DNA from: Candidatus Abyssobacteria bacterium SURF_5
GTDB lineage: Bacteria; Abyssobacteria; SURF-5
Length of the DNA: 64,000 nt
Assembly (NCBI GenBank): GCA_003598085.1
Contig: QZKU01000041.1
Location: 15,314 to 79,313 of the forward strand
Direction of reading: 5' to 3'
Part shown: one piece after another, positions 1 through 9,339 of the stretch
Layout of the letters: each line of letters opens with the position of its first letter
How positions within the stretch are numbered: position 1 is the first letter of the stretch
Position numbers and translations under genes: made by a program
The notes under the pieces: model-generated
Databases searched by the model: none
What the model was told of the DNA's origin: nothing
What the model saw: the letters and a program-made list of their open reading frames with translations, nothing else

Positions 1-24
1 AAGTCTAATTTGTCTCGAATCGCC

Positions 25-615
25 TCAGGTGGAGACCAGTGCCGCTCCGGCGGCTTCGGCGCGCGCGATGAGTTCGGCGTTTTTCAGAGCCGAGTCGACG
101 GCGTTTTCCGATCCGACGTGTGTGATGAATTCCGTCGAGGCGGAACCCATGATCGTTACCACGATATTGAGCCAATCGAGCGTCTGCTGATAGAGCTCCG
201 GGTTCTCGTCTCCCTGCGAGGTGATTATGGCGAATTTTTTGCCGCCGGGAAACGTGAAGAACGAGGACATCTCGCCGGTTTTCTCGTCCACTTCCTCTCC
301 CATGTAGCAGTAGAAGCGGTCTATGAGCATCTTGAGCTGGGCGCTCACTCTGAACCAATAGATGGGCGACCCGAGCACAATCGCGTCAACCTCTTTCAAT
401 TCCTCGAGCAGCGGCGAGAGGTCGTCTTTCTGGAAGCATTTTCCCGGATGTTTTTTGCAGGCGCCGCATCCCTGACAGCCTTTCATGTTCAGCTCGTTGA
501 GGTTCACCATACGGGTTTCCACTCCCCGGGCGGCCGCTCCCTTCAGCACGGCGGCAACGAGGGTGGCGGTATTGGCTTTTCTTCGCGGGCTTCCATTGAA
601 TCCTATTACTTTCAC
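25..615 (-). CDS. Iron-sulfur flavoprotein-like NAD(P)H/FMN reductase
   Basis: A 196-residue flavodoxin-fold protein of the NADPH-dependent FMN reductase family. The N-terminus has the phosphate-binding stretch GFNGSPRRKANT and a later GSPIYW motif, both typical of FMN binding. Residues C47, C50, C53 and C60 form a compact CX2CX2CX6C pattern, which in archaeal and clostridial iron-sulfur flavoproteins (Isf) holds a 4Fe-4S cluster, so an electron-transfer role in the cytoplasm is likely. The start is GTG at 615, five bases after AGGAGAG. It lies 130 bp downstream of ilvD on the same strand with no evident functional tie. Partner and substrate are unknown. Confidence 0.85.
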   Translation of the reverse strand: MKVIGFNGSPRRKANTATLVAAVLKGAAARGVETRMVNLNELNMKGCQGCGACKKHPGKCFQKDDLSPLLEELKEVDAIVLGSPIYWFRVSAQLKMLIDRFYCYMGEEVDEKTGEMSSFFTFPGGKKFAIITSQGDENPELYQQTLDWLNIVVTIMGSASTEFITHVGSENAVDSALKNAELIARAEAAGAALVST

Positions 616-747
616 GGCAACTCTCCTTTTCCGGCATGAATCTGTTTCGTATCAGGCGTCCCCCAAATCGGGATTGATTACAGCCAATATTTTCGCACAG
701 CGGCGCGGATTTATCAATAGCAAAATGGCGGAAAGCCCATTCTGCGG

Positions 748-2397
748 TTATGCCTGAAGAACAGCTCCCTTCGAGGCCGGCCCGACCAGTTTCCGATACA
801 TCTTGAGGTAATGGCTTGCGACGGGCCTTTCGTGGCGGACCCACGCGGAGGAGCGCTGAGCCAGCTCTTCAGGTGAAAGCGCGACTGAAAGAGACCTGTT
901 AGGAATATCGATCTTTATCAGATCGCCGTCCTCGAGCAGCGCGAGGGGCCCGCCGAGGTAAGCCTCGGGGGTGACGTGCCCGACGCATGGGCCGTCCGTC
1001 GCGCCTGAGAACCGGCCGTCGGTGACCAGCGCGACGCGCTCGAGGCGCATGAGCGTGATTGTTGCGGTCACGCTCAGCATCTCCGGCATGCCCGGCCCGC
1101 CCTTGGGGCCCTCGTACCGAATGACGATGACCGTACCCGGCCCAATCTCTCCGCTCTGCAATGCATGCAGGGCGTCTTCTTCGCTGTTGAATACTCTCGC
1201 TTTTCCCTCGAAGGTGCGCATTGACGGGATGACAGCCGACTGCTTGATGACCGCTCCGTCCGGCGCGAGGTTGCCCTTCAGCGCCACCGTTCCACCTTCG
1301 GGAAGTACGGGCGCATCTTTCGAATAGACCACTGTATCATCGAGGACTTGAGCCTCGTCAATGATCTCTCCGATTGTTTTTCCGCCGACTGTGGCGCAAT
1401 CAAGATGAAGGTCTTCCCGCAGGCGTTTCATGACGGCGGCCACTCCGCCCGCCCGGTACAGGTCAACGACGCCGTGCGGGCCATTCGGCGCGATTCTCAG
1501 CAGGGTGGGAATTTTCGTGGCGAATTTATTGAACAGATCGATATCGATTTCGATTCCGAGTTGGGCGGCGAGCGCGGGCAGATGAAGCGTGGAGTTGGTC
1601 GAGCCGCCGATGGCGAGGTCGACCATGATGGCGTTCTCGATCGCTTTTCGCGTGAGAATGCGGCCCGTCGTGAGGCCTTCCCGCACCATTTCCACGATTC
1701 GCTCGCCGGACGCGCGCGCCTTGACTCGTTTCTCCATGGCGACTGCCGGGATGGCGGCGGCTCCGCTCAAAGCCATTCCGAGCGCCTCGCTCAGGAGTTG
1801 AAACGTGTTGGCGGTCCCCATGATCTCGCAAGCGCCGCAGGTTCCGCAGGTGACCGCCTGCAGTTTCGAAAAGATATCTTCATGATCCTTATGATCGATG
1901 CTTCCGCCGGGTTTGACGAACCGGATGTTCATCATAGCCGGCCCGCCGGGCACGAAGATAGCCGGCAAATCGAGGCGGGCAGCGGCCATGAGCATGCCTG
2001 GATTGATTTTGTCGCACCCGCTCACGAGGACCACTCCGTCAAAGAGCTGTGACCGGACGAAGGTCTCGACGCTGTCGGCGATCAGGTCGCGCTGCGGAAG
2101 GATGTGGCGCATGCCGTCGTTGCCTTCGGCGACCGCGTCGCACGGGGCAGGCACATTGAATTCGAATGGGATTCCGCCCGCAGCGATGACGCCCTCCCTC
2201 ACGGCTTGCGCGATCTCGCGCAGATGAATGTGGCCGGGATTGATTTCGGTGAAGGAATTGGCAACTGCAATAAACGGCTTGGTCATCAAGGAATTGGGAT
2301 CGATGCCGAGCCCCTTCATGACGCTCAGCCGCCCCAGGCTCATAGGGGCGCCAAGGGTATCCTTAAAAAGTTTCTCGCTGTTCGGTTTATCGCTCAT
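748..2397 (-). CDS. ilvD: Dihydroxy-acid dehydratase
   Basis: IlvD dehydrates 2,3-dihydroxy-isovalerate and 2,3-dihydroxy-3-methylvalerate to the 2-oxo acids in valine and isoleucine synthesis. The protein spans the whole IlvD/Edd family length (about 549 residues) with the iron-sulfur cysteine motifs SGCDKINPGM and CGTCGACEIMGTANT, plus the C-terminal GGPGMPEM and GRFSGA signatures. An in-frame ATG 15 bases upstream (2412) is possible; the chosen ATG is preferred because GGAGAG sits about 8 bases before it. No other ilv or leu genes are in the window, so it is a stand-alone pathway gene. It is divergent from the HEAT gene. Confidence 0.95.
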   Translation of the reverse strand: MSDKPNSEKLFKDTLGAPMSLGRLSVMKGLGIDPNSLMTKPFIAVANSFTEINPGHIHLREIAQAVREGVIAAGGIPFEFNVPAPCDAVAEGNDGMRHILPQRDLIADSVETFVRSQLFDGVVLVSGCDKINPGMLMAAARLDLPAIFVPGGPAMMNIRFVKPGGSIDHKDHEDIFSKLQAVTCGTCGACEIMGTANTFQLLSEALGMALSGAAAIPAVAMEKRVKARASGERIVEMVREGLTTGRILTRKAIENAIMVDLAIGGSTNSTLHLPALAAQLGIEIDIDLFNKFATKIPTLLRIAPNGPHGVVDLYRAGGVAAVMKRLREDLHLDCATVGGKTIGEIIDEAQVLDDTVVYSKDAPVLPEGGTVALKGNLAPDGAVIKQSAVIPSMRTFEGKARVFNSEEDALHALQSGEIGPGTVIVIRYEGPKGGPGMPEMLSVTATITLMRLERVALVTDGRFSGATDGPCVGHVTPEAYLGGPLALLEDGDLIKIDIPNRSLSVALSPEELAQRSSAWVRHERPVASHYLKMYRKLVGPASKGAVLQA

Positions 2398-2442
2398 TGC
2401 GTTTCTCTCCATTCCGCTGTTCCTGTTGCCGCGACTCGATTA

Positions 2443-2472
2443 AATGTATCCGAAATCCGGGCGGAAAGTCAA
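2443..2472 (-). promoter_or_regulatory. Possible ilvD promoter
   Basis: On the minus strand TTGACT (2467-2472) is followed after 18 bases by TACATT (2443-2448), about 45 bases ahead of the ilvD start. The -10 box matches only four of six consensus bases, so this is a moderate prediction. Confidence 0.4.
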
Positions 2473-2481
2473 TCGGGAAGC

Positions 2482-2510
2482 TTGGCAATTGCGGGCGCAT
2501 CGAATATAAT
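2482..2510 (+). promoter_or_regulatory. Sigma-70 promoter for the HEAT/ligase/amidohydrolase operon
   Basis: TTGGCA (2482-2487), a 17-base spacer, and a perfect TATAAT (2505-2510). It sits about 48 bases before the start at 2558 and back-to-back with the possible ilvD promoter. Confidence 0.7.
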
Positions 2511-2557
2511 AAACCACGTTTTTCGAAGGGGTTCCGTTTGGCGGCGAAGCATACCCG

Positions 2558-3244
2558 ATGAGTACTCCGATTGAAATAATTCGCTCCGTTCTTGGGTCTG
2601 GGGGCGCCGTAGAGGAAGCCGGTCTTTCGAAGGCGCAGTTAACCCGGACCTTTTCGATGCTGTTGAATGATCCCGACGAAATTATCGCCCAGCGGGCATC
2701 ATGGAGCCTCGGCCCGGTTGTGGCAGATTCAGGTCCGGATAAAATCGAGAACTTCCTCCGCCGCCTCATGTGGCGAGTGAATCCCGAATCGGGTGATAAT
2801 CCGCTTGGCGTTCCCGAAGCCATTGGGGAGATCGGCGCGAGAGCTTTTGAGCAGGTGCGGCCTTTTGTGCCGGTCCTGCTCCAGTACAGTGATGACGAAC
2901 AATTGCTTCCCGGCATTCTGCAGGCAATAGGGAGGATCGGCCATTCGAGCCCCGCCACAATCGAGCCACACATGGACTTTCTCATTTCTACGTTGACGGA
3001 CGAGCGTCCTTCCATTTTTGGAAACGCGGCGCTCGCGATGCTGCGAATCGACAGGCGCCGAGCGGAAGAAGTTCTTGCAAAAGTTGAGGCGCGCGATCGC
3101 ACGGCGCGAATATATTATAACGGCGCGTATCAAATGATCAGGTTACGCGAGATTGCGCAGTTGGAGGATGACCGGTTGAACGAATTTTGTTTTATCAGCA
3201 GGGAAACTGAGGCCACGCCACCCCCGGGAGGAACGGTTCCATGA
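2558..3244 (+). CDS. HEAT-repeat protein (DVU0298-like)
   Basis: A 228-residue soluble, helical protein built of HEAT-like repeats, for example around residues 30-60, 85-110 and 115-160. The segment RRLMWRVNPESGDNPLGVPEA resembles, from memory, a small HEAT family in sulfate reducers named after Desulfovibrio DVU0298. No catalytic residues are apparent, and a scaffold or protein-interaction role is a guess. The gene is first in a plus-strand operon and overlaps the acyl-CoA ligase by 4 bases (ATGA), implying translational coupling. It may assist the ligase or simply be co-transcribed. Confidence 0.75.
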   Translation: MSTPIEIIRSVLGSGGAVEEAGLSKAQLTRTFSMLLNDPDEIIAQRASWSLGPVVADSGPDKIENFLRRLMWRVNPESGDNPLGVPEAIGEIGARAFEQVRPFVPVLLQYSDDEQLLPGILQAIGRIGHSSPATIEPHMDFLISTLTDERPSIFGNAALAMLRIDRRRAEEVLAKVEARDRTARIYYNGAYQMIRLREIAQLEDDRLNEFCFISRETEATPPPGGTVP

Positions 3245-4848
3245 TGAGGTTTTCGCTCACGGTGCGCGACATGCTGCACCGCCCGAAACGATTGTTTCCG
3301 AACAAGGAGATCTGTTCAAGAACACGGTCGGGATTCATGCGCTATACTTACGCCGATTTTCACGACCGGGTCGGAAAGTTGGGGAACGTACTGTCGAGCC
3401 TGGGAGTAAAGCGAGGCGACCGGGTCGGCACGATTGCGTGGAATCATCACCGCCATCTTGAACTGTACCTTGCTGTTCCCTGCTATGGCGCGGTACTGAA
3501 TACGCTGAACCTGCGGTTGTTCGATGAGCAGCTTGCGTATGTTATCGGGCATGCGGACGATCGGATCATCTTCGTTGACGACGATCTGCTTCCGCTGCTC
3601 GAGCGAATTCGCGAGAAATTAACGGGTGTCAAACATATCGTGGTGATGACCGATGACGAGAAGCTTCCGAAAAGCGCGCTTCCGCTGCTTTCATACGAGG
3701 AACTGCTGAGCCAGGCCTCACCGGATTTCTCGTTTCCGGAGGATATCGACGAGTGGGCGCCGGCCGCGATGTGTTACACGACTGCGACGACAGGCGACCC
3801 GAAGGGCGTCGTTTACACTCACAGATCGATTTATCTGCACAGTCTGACGCTTGGGCTTGCGGACGTGCTCGGGCTCGGCGAGCGAGACGTGATCATGCCG
3901 GTTGTTCCGATGTTTCACGTGAACGCGTGGGGATTGCCGTTCTCGGCCGCGTGGTTTGGAGCGAAGCAGGTGTTGCCGAGGGAGAAACTCGACGGTCATT
4001 CCCTATGCGAGTTGATCGAGCGCGAGCGGGTGACGGTGACCGGCGGAGTCCCGACGCTTCTGCGGGGCATATTCCAGCATCTCGAGGGCGGCGCGAAGCA
4101 CGATCTCTCGTCTCTCCGAAAGGTAGTCTGCGGTGGTTCCGCTCTGCCGAGGGCGCTGGTGAAAGGGTTCCGCGAGAAGTACGGCATCACGCTCACGCAC
4201 GGCTACGGCATGACGGAGACCTCTCCGGTGGTCACGCTCTCGCAATTAAAGAGCCACATGGATGCGTGGCCCGGCGACATGATTTACGATGTTCTCGCAA
4301 AGCAAGGCACGTTGCTGCCCGGCCTGGAAATGAAGATAATCAGCGATGAGGGTGTGGAAGTGAAGCCGGACGGGAAAGAGGCGGGCGAAATCGTTTTGCG
4401 CGGCCCGTGGATCGCGGGAGAATACTATCGTGAGCCGGAGAAGAGCGCGCAGACAATGCGGGACGGCTGGCTGCGCACGGGTGATATTGCGAGTCTGGAT
4501 GAAGAAGGGTACATTCAGATCGTCGATCGAACGAAGGACCTCATCAAGAGCGGCGGCGAGTGGATATCTTCAGTCGATCTCGAGAACACGATCATGGCGC
4601 ATCCGGGCGTGCTCGAGGCGAGTGTGATCGGGGTTCCGCACGAGAAATGGGATGAGCGCCCTCTCGCGGTGGTCGTCCCGAAGAAGGAGGCGCAGGGAAC
4701 ACTCAGCGAGAAGGATATTCTCGATTTTCTGCGGGATAAGGTTGCGAAGTGGTGGCTGCCGGATCAAGTGGTCTTCATCAGCGAGATCCCCAAAACCAGT
4801 GTCGGCAAGTTTGACAAGAAAGAACTGCGACGGCGATACGCGAAATAA
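3241..4848 (+). CDS. AMP-forming acyl-CoA synthetase (fatty-acid/aryl type)
   Basis: Activates a carboxylic acid to its CoA thioester through an acyl-adenylate. The 535-residue protein has the whole ANL-family layout: phosphate loop [17 protein letters not shown] (179-195, TATTG in place of the usual TSGTTG), [10 protein letters not shown], the GWLRTGD hinge region, and the C-terminal adenylation lysine in SVGKFDKK (K523). It looks closest to medium- or long-chain fatty acyl-CoA ligases, but the substrate cannot be read from sequence. It overlaps the HEAT gene and is followed 15 bases later by an amidohydrolase, so the three form an operon. Either of the first two Met codons may be used. Confidence 0.9.
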   Translation: MMRFSLTVRDMLHRPKRLFPNKEICSRTRSGFMRYTYADFHDRVGKLGNVLSSLGVKRGDRVGTIAWNHHRHLELYLAVPCYGAVLNTLNLRLFDEQLAYVIGHADDRIIFVDDDLLPLLERIREKLTGVKHIVVMTDDEKLPKSALPLLSYEELLSQASPDFSFPEDIDEWAPAAMCYTTATTGDPKGVVYTHRSIYLHSLTLGLADVLGLGERDVIMPVVPMFHVNAWGLPFSAAWFGAKQVLPREKLDGHSLCELIERERVTVTGGVPTLLRGIFQHLEGGAKHDLSSLRKVVCGGSALPRALVKGFREKYGITLTHGYGMTETSPVVTLSQLKSHMDAWPGDMIYDVLAKQGTLLPGLEMKIISDEGVEVKPDGKEAGEIVLRGPWIAGEYYREPEKSAQTMRDGWLRTGDIASLDEEGYIQIVDRTKDLIKSGGEWISSVDLENTIMAHPGVLEASVIGVPHEKWDERPLAVVVPKKEAQGTLSEKDILDFLRDKVAKWWLPDQVVFISEIPKTSVGKFDKKELRRRYAK

Positions 4849-4863
4849 TGACAGGAGGCGGCT

Positions 4864-5790
4864 ATGATTGTTGACGTCCATTACCATCTCATTCCGATGT
4901 TGCCCGAGGAGATACTCGAGCGGCTGATAGACGACCCGCTGAGGTCAGCCAGAATCATGAAAAGAAATATCAGCAGGGAAGAGCTGCTGAGGAGAGCGTC
5001 GGAGACGTATGCGGACCCGACCGGCGAAAAGCTGCTGAAATCGATGGACGAAGCCGGGATCGATTTCACCTGCATTTGCGCGGTTGACAACGCCTCGAAC
5101 GAAGTATTCACGGAGGAGCTTGCGCAGATGCAGAACCGTGTGATTGGGCAGATCGCGCAGGAGAACCCGCACCGCGTGCTGGCGCTGGCGGGAATCGATC
5201 CGCGACGCGCGAATGCGCTTGATATGCTGAAACGGTGCTTCGAGGAATTCGGGATGAGAGGCTTGAAGTATCATCCGGATTCGGGGTACGATCCGGGCGG
5301 CGCCGCCTCATACACACTTCTTGAATATCTGCAGGAAAAGAATGGAGTTCTGCTGACGCACACAGGCCCGCTGATGCCGCCGTCTCGCTGCAAGTATGCG
5401 GACCCGATGCTTCTTGCCGATCTTGCGGTGGATTTTCCGAATCTGAAGGTGATTGCCGCCCATATGGGTCAAATGAACTGGCGGCCGTGGGCCGCATTGG
5501 CGGCGCACCAGCCGACGCTTTACGGCGATCTCGCGATGTGGGACGCTTATGCGTTCGGGCATTACGAGCTGTTTTGCCGGGAGCTGCGCGATCTGATCGA
5601 TTATGCCGGTATATCGAAGGTGCTCTTTGGAACCGATAATCCGATATTCAGCATCGTGGCGCCGACAAAGGAGTGGATTTCCTTATTGCGTGAGCTTCCG
5701 AAAAAAGCTCCGGCAGGAATCACTTTTACCGAAGCCGAAGTCGAGGCGATATTGGGCGGGAACGCCGCCTCGATGCTGGGGCTGAGCTGA
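4864..5790 (+). CDS. Amidohydrolase-2 family metal-dependent hydrolase or decarboxylase
   Basis: A 308-residue TIM-barrel protein of the amidohydrolase 2 (ACMSD-like) family. It opens with VDVHYH, the metal-binding H-x-H motif, has further histidines in LLTHTG and IAAHMG, and the late metal-binding aspartate in FGTDNP. Members decarboxylate or hydrolyse aromatic or cyclic carboxylates; others are hydratase-like. AGGAGG lies just ahead of the ATG. As the last gene of the operon with an acyl-CoA ligase, it probably acts on a related carboxylate. Its stop is 2 bases from the stop of the convergent SGNH gene, and no terminator is visible between them. Confidence 0.85.
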   Translation: MIVDVHYHLIPMLPEEILERLIDDPLRSARIMKRNISREELLRRASETYADPTGEKLLKSMDEAGIDFTCICAVDNASNEVFTEELAQMQNRVIGQIAQENPHRVLALAGIDPRRANALDMLKRCFEEFGMRGLKYHPDSGYDPGGAASYTLLEYLQEKNGVLLTHTGPLMPPSRCKYADPMLLADLAVDFPNLKVIAAHMGQMNWRPWAALAAHQPTLYGDLAMWDAYAFGHYELFCRELRDLIDYAGISKVLFGTDNPIFSIVAPTKEWISLLRELPKKAPAGITFTEAEVEAILGGNAASMLGLS

Positions 5791-5792
5791 CG

Positions 5793-6941
5793 CTAGTCGA
5801 GAAGGTTATTTTCTGCCAGATAATCCCCGATCAATTGAGCGCGTTTGATTTCGCCGGCGGGGGTGAAGTGGTAGCCGTCCTGATAATATTCCTTGTTGAC
5901 TGACATCGCCTTCGCGAAATCGTGCACGTATGCGCGATCAGAAAACCCCCTGACGATCTCATTGTGTTCTTCGATGGCCTTCTGATTCTCTCTGCATGAA
6001 ATGGCCGGATCATCAAAGAAGGGAGAATATGCGAAGGTGACGAAAACGACCTTCACGTCATTGGCCTGAGCTATTGCTATAAGGCTTTTCAGGTTCGACT
6101 CGAAGTAGATCGGGCGATTCTCCTCGAGCATCTTTGAGGCGGGGACTTTGAGGAAGATATCGGCCGGATACCGGTTCTGCCTGTACAGCATTCTGTGCAA
6201 GCCGGCGTAAAAGCTCGGCGGCCTCTCAACCAGGTTCCAATCGAGAGAGCCATGCGATTCCGCGAGGCCGGCGCGGACGGCAAACATCCTGAGGAACGTG
6301 CTGTAATGCCAGATGGGAGGCATCTTCATCGGGCTGACATTTACGATTCGCGCGCCTGAATTATCGGCGCGATATGCGGACGGCGGCCAGACGATGCGGG
6401 GATACACGTCGTTGATGGCATGGTAGACGATGATCAGATCGGGCTCGAGTTCCAGGAGCCGGAACTGGAAATTGATCAGCGTCTCCCATGACGTGTACAT
6501 TCCTGCGCCGGCATTAATCACCTCGACCTGCGGGTAGCCGTTCTCATGCAGATATCGTTCGAGTTGATACGGGTAGGCTTCGCGGTAGTCCTCCGTCATG
6601 CCGTACGTAGTGGACCCTCCCAGGCAGGCAATTCTGAAAACGCCATCCTTCTTCTTCAGCTCGATTTCATCGCCGCGAAATCCGAGAGAATTATGCTTGT
6701 CCAATCCCTTCTGGAAATTCGGAGTTGGATAGAAGCCGAGATATCTGTGAGGAGAATATGTCTGCTGGAGGTTGTTCTTTCCGTAGCGGGAATAGAGCTG
6801 GTTAAGGGAGCCGTATTTGCGGAAAACCGGCTCGGGCGCGAAGTGGAGATACATGCGCGACGCTGCTTCGAGAAGCGCAAAAGCGAAGCAGAGGGAAAGA
6901 AACAAGAGAAAGATTTTTGAGAGGGTGCTTTCTATTTTCAT
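5793..6941 (-). CDS. Membrane-anchored SGNH/GDSL hydrolase
   Basis: A 382-residue SGNH-fold esterase or acetyl-hydrolase. One N-terminal hydrophobic segment (about residues 10-30) would anchor it to the inner membrane with the domain outside. SGNH blocks are present: GGSTTYG (nucleophile Ser), the block III Asn in HAINDVYP, and the Asp/His pair in QDGYHFTPAG. Such enzymes deacylate or acylate glycans. It lies downstream of the carbamoyltransferase/DUF5989/SxtJ genes, a grouping often found in polysaccharide loci. I chose ATG 6941 over an upstream frame extension that reads through the repeat at 6975-7110 and has no protein-like composition. Confidence 0.85.
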   Translation of the reverse strand: MKIESTLSKIFLLFLSLCFAFALLEAASRMYLHFAPEPVFRKYGSLNQLYSRYGKNNLQQTYSPHRYLGFYPTPNFQKGLDKHNSLGFRGDEIELKKKDGVFRIACLGGSTTYGMTEDYREAYPYQLERYLHENGYPQVEVINAGAGMYTSWETLINFQFRLLELEPDLIIVYHAINDVYPRIVWPPSAYRADNSGARIVNVSPMKMPPIWHYSTFLRMFAVRAGLAESHGSLDWNLVERPPSFYAGLHRMLYRQNRYPADIFLKVPASKMLEENRPIYFESNLKSLIAIAQANDVKVVFVTFAYSPFFDDPAISCRENQKAIEEHNEIVRGFSDRAYVHDFAKAMSVNKEYYQDGYHFTPAGEIKRAQLIGDYLAENNLLD

Positions 6942-6974
6942 GGGTGGAGAGAGCCTGTTATGGGAAAAGCACGT

Positions 6975-7110
6975 GGACGGACATGGACGGATATGGACGG
7001 ACACGGACTAAATACGCAAGCTAGACGGAGGGATGCGGACGAGCAAAGACGAAGAACACGGACGAGCACGGACGAACAAGGACTTACACGGACAAACACA
7101 AGTAAAAGAG
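6975..7110. repeat. Degenerate GGAC-rich tandem repeat
   Basis: Three 10-base units (GGACGGACAT, GGACGGATAT, GGACGGACAC) run from 6975 to 7004, followed by looser CACGGAC-based units up to about 7110. The whole gap 6942-7302 (about 360 bases) has no convincing gene. Open frames across it are low-complexity products of the repeat. Confidence 0.75.
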
Positions 7111-7148
7111 CCCTATTCACACAGTCTTTCCGCTTGAGCCAGAAGAGA

Positions 7149-7166
7149 GGCCGAATGAATTCGGCC
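7149..7166. repeat. Palindrome GGCCGAAT-GA-ATTCGGCC
   Basis: Perfect 8-base arms around a 2-base centre in the gap between the carbamoyltransferase and the SGNH gene. No T-run follows on either strand, so it is more like an extragenic palindromic repeat than a terminator. Confidence 0.6.
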
Positions 7167-7302
7167 CTACCACGACTTCCTTTTAACAGAGAGCCTTCGG
7201 CCTTGATGGTGCAGGAGATCAGAGAAGGAGAAGCGGAAGTACAAAGGACTCCACCACCCCAGCCGGCGTTCCAGCGCCTGCGCCTCGGTGCCATCAAAAT
7301 TT

Positions 7303-9168
7303 TCAATCCAATTCGAATTCGTCGCGCCAATCCGTTTTTTCTTTCCATGGCGGCTGGGCCTGTTTGTCGAAGAGGAAATTTTCCATGACGAGATAATCCA
7401 TGTCGGTCCGCATGAAGCAGCGGTAAGCGTCCTCGGGGGTGCAAACGATGGGTTCGCCGCGCACATTGAAGCTGGTGTTAACGAGAACGGAACAGCCGGT
7501 CAATTCCTTGAAGGAATTAATGAGGAGCCAGTATCTTTCGTTTGTTTTCCGGCTCACCGTTTGAATTCGGGCGGAATAATCGACGTGGGTGACGGCCGGG
7601 ATATCGGAACGCAGATAATAGAGCCGTTCGAAGAGCGGAAGCTCCGCATAATTCTCCGGGACGGCCTTGCAATGCTCGGCTTTCACCGGCGCCACAAGGA
7701 GCATATAAGGAGAGGCGCAGTCCAGTTCGAAATAATCGCGGCAGTCTTCCTCGAGGACGGACGGCGCGAACGGACGGAATCCTTCGCGATATTTGATTTT
7801 CAGATTGAGCCGCTTTTGCATCTCGGGATGCCGCGGGTCGCCCAGGATGCTCCGGTTCCCGAGCGCGCGCGGGCCGTATTCCATTCTTCCCTGCAGCCAG
7901 CCGACGACTTTCCCCTCGGTCAAGAGGCGCGCCACATCGTTGCACAGGTCTTGGAAATCGGGGGAATGGCGATATGGCGCGTCATATTTTCGAGCGGTCC
8001 GCATGATGTCGGCCGCGTCGTACTCGGGGCCGAGATAAGCCCCCTGCATCGCATCGGAATCTTCGGTGGGAGTGCGGTCGTGTTTTTTCCAGATATGATA
8101 GGCCGCCAATGCCGCGCCCACCGCGCCTCCGGCGTCGCCCGCGGCAGGCTGTATCCAGAGGTTCTTGAACGTTTGGCGGTCAAGCAGTTTTCCGTTCGCC
8201 ACGCAGTTGAGCGCGACTCCGCCGGCCAAGACGAGGTTATCGGAGTCAACGAGTTGTCGGGCGGTGGCGGCAAGTCGCAGCACGATCTCCTCTGTTACCT
8301 GCTGGACCGCCAGCGCGAGGTCCATATGAGGTTGCGTAAGCTGCTGGCTCGGAGAACGCCGGGGGACACCGAATAAGGCTTCCCATCGGCTGTCGCGGCA
8401 CATGGTGAGACCGGTCGCATAATTGAAGTAATCCATATTCAAGAGAATGGAGCCGTCTTCCCGCAGGTCAACCAGTTCGTCGAGGATTTTCTTGCGATAC
8501 TGGCGGGAGCGATCGCTCTGCGGGTTGCCGTACGGCGCAAGTCCCATGAGCTTATACTCTCCGCTGTTGACCTTGAATCCGCAGTAGTAAGTGAATGCCG
8601 AATAGAGCAGCCCGAGCGAATGCGGGAAATGCAGTTCCTTGAGAATACGGATCGAGTTGTCGCGGCCGGAGCAGATGGTGGTCGTCGCCCACTCCCCCAC
8701 TCCGTCTATCGTTATGATTGCCGCCTCTTGAAAGGGAGAGGGGAAGAAAGCGCTTGCAGCGTGCGACAGATGGTGTTCGGGAAACAGAAGCGGCGGGCGC
8801 CCGCCTCCCAACTCGGCCAATTGCTGCTTCAGGAGCTGTCTCATGAAGAGTTTTTCTTTCACCCAGACCGGCATGGCGGAGAGAAAGCTCTGCAGACCTC
8901 TGGGTGAGAAGGCATGGTATGTCTCGAGGAGGCGCTCGAACTTGATGTAAGGCTTTTCATAGAAAGCGACGGCAGCCAATTCTGCGGGAGTCAGACCGCC
9001 CTCCTGCAACACGTATGCGGCCGCGTGGGCGGGAAAGGAGGAGTCATGTTTCTTTCGGGTGAAGCGCTCCTCGTGCGCGGCCGCGACAATCTTTCCGTCA
9101 ATGCATAGAGCGGCGGCGCTGTCATGATAAAACGCCGAAATACCCAGGATTGCTTCCTGCATAGCCAT
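7303..9168 (-). CDS. Carbamoyltransferase, NodU/CmcH/TobZ family
   Basis: Transfers a carbamoyl group from carbamoyl phosphate, via carbamoyl-adenylate, to a hydroxyl of a sugar or other small molecule. The 621-residue protein matches the full family: an N-terminal Kae1-like domain beginning GISAFYHDSAAAL, the metal-binding histidines in HHLSHAASAF, GGVALNCVANGK, and the C-terminal YrdC-like part with RMEYGPRALGNRSI and VNTSFN. Its ATG directly abuts the stop of the DUF5989 gene, so they are co-translated. With SxtJ, DUF5989 and the SGNH enzyme it probably decorates an exported glycan; a secondary metabolite is the alternative. Confidence 0.93.
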   Translation of the reverse strand: MAMQEAILGISAFYHDSAAALCIDGKIVAAAHEERFTRKKHDSSFPAHAAAYVLQEGGLTPAELAAVAFYEKPYIKFERLLETYHAFSPRGLQSFLSAMPVWVKEKLFMRQLLKQQLAELGGGRPPLLFPEHHLSHAASAFFPSPFQEAAIITIDGVGEWATTTICSGRDNSIRILKELHFPHSLGLLYSAFTYYCGFKVNSGEYKLMGLAPYGNPQSDRSRQYRKKILDELVDLREDGSILLNMDYFNYATGLTMCRDSRWEALFGVPRRSPSQQLTQPHMDLALAVQQVTEEIVLRLAATARQLVDSDNLVLAGGVALNCVANGKLLDRQTFKNLWIQPAAGDAGGAVGAALAAYHIWKKHDRTPTEDSDAMQGAYLGPEYDAADIMRTARKYDAPYRHSPDFQDLCNDVARLLTEGKVVGWLQGRMEYGPRALGNRSILGDPRHPEMQKRLNLKIKYREGFRPFAPSVLEEDCRDYFELDCASPYMLLVAPVKAEHCKAVPENYAELPLFERLYYLRSDIPAVTHVDYSARIQTVSRKTNERYWLLINSFKELTGCSVLVNTSFNVRGEPIVCTPEDAYRCFMRTDMDYLVMENFLFDKQAQPPWKEKTDWRDEFELD

Positions 9169-9318
9169 TTAGAAAATCGTATAGACGAAGGGAGCTATCG
9201 CGGAGGAGCCTGTCAACAGGATCAACAACCCGAACAGGAGCAGGCTCAGAATAAGCGGAAGGAGCCAGAACTTTTTTCTGACTTTGAGAAAGCCCCACAG
9301 GTCTTGCAGAAACTCCAT
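9169..9318 (-). CDS. DUF5989 small membrane protein
   Basis: A 49-residue protein starting MEFLQDLWGFLKVRKKFW and ending PFVYTIF. It has a short amphipathic start, a basic VRKKFW patch, and one membrane helix (about residues 19-37). This is the pattern of DUF5989, a tiny family that almost always sits between carbamoyltransferase and SxtJ genes. The TAA stop at 9169-9171 touches the ATG of the carbamoyltransferase and the start is 21 bases after SxtJ. Biochemical function is unknown; a membrane tether or assembly factor for the carbamoyltransferase is inference. Confidence 0.85.
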   Translation of the reverse strand: MEFLQDLWGFLKVRKKFWLLPLILSLLLFGLLILLTGSSAIAPFVYTIF

Positions 9319-9339
9319 TTCGTTCTCCAGTAATTTCAG

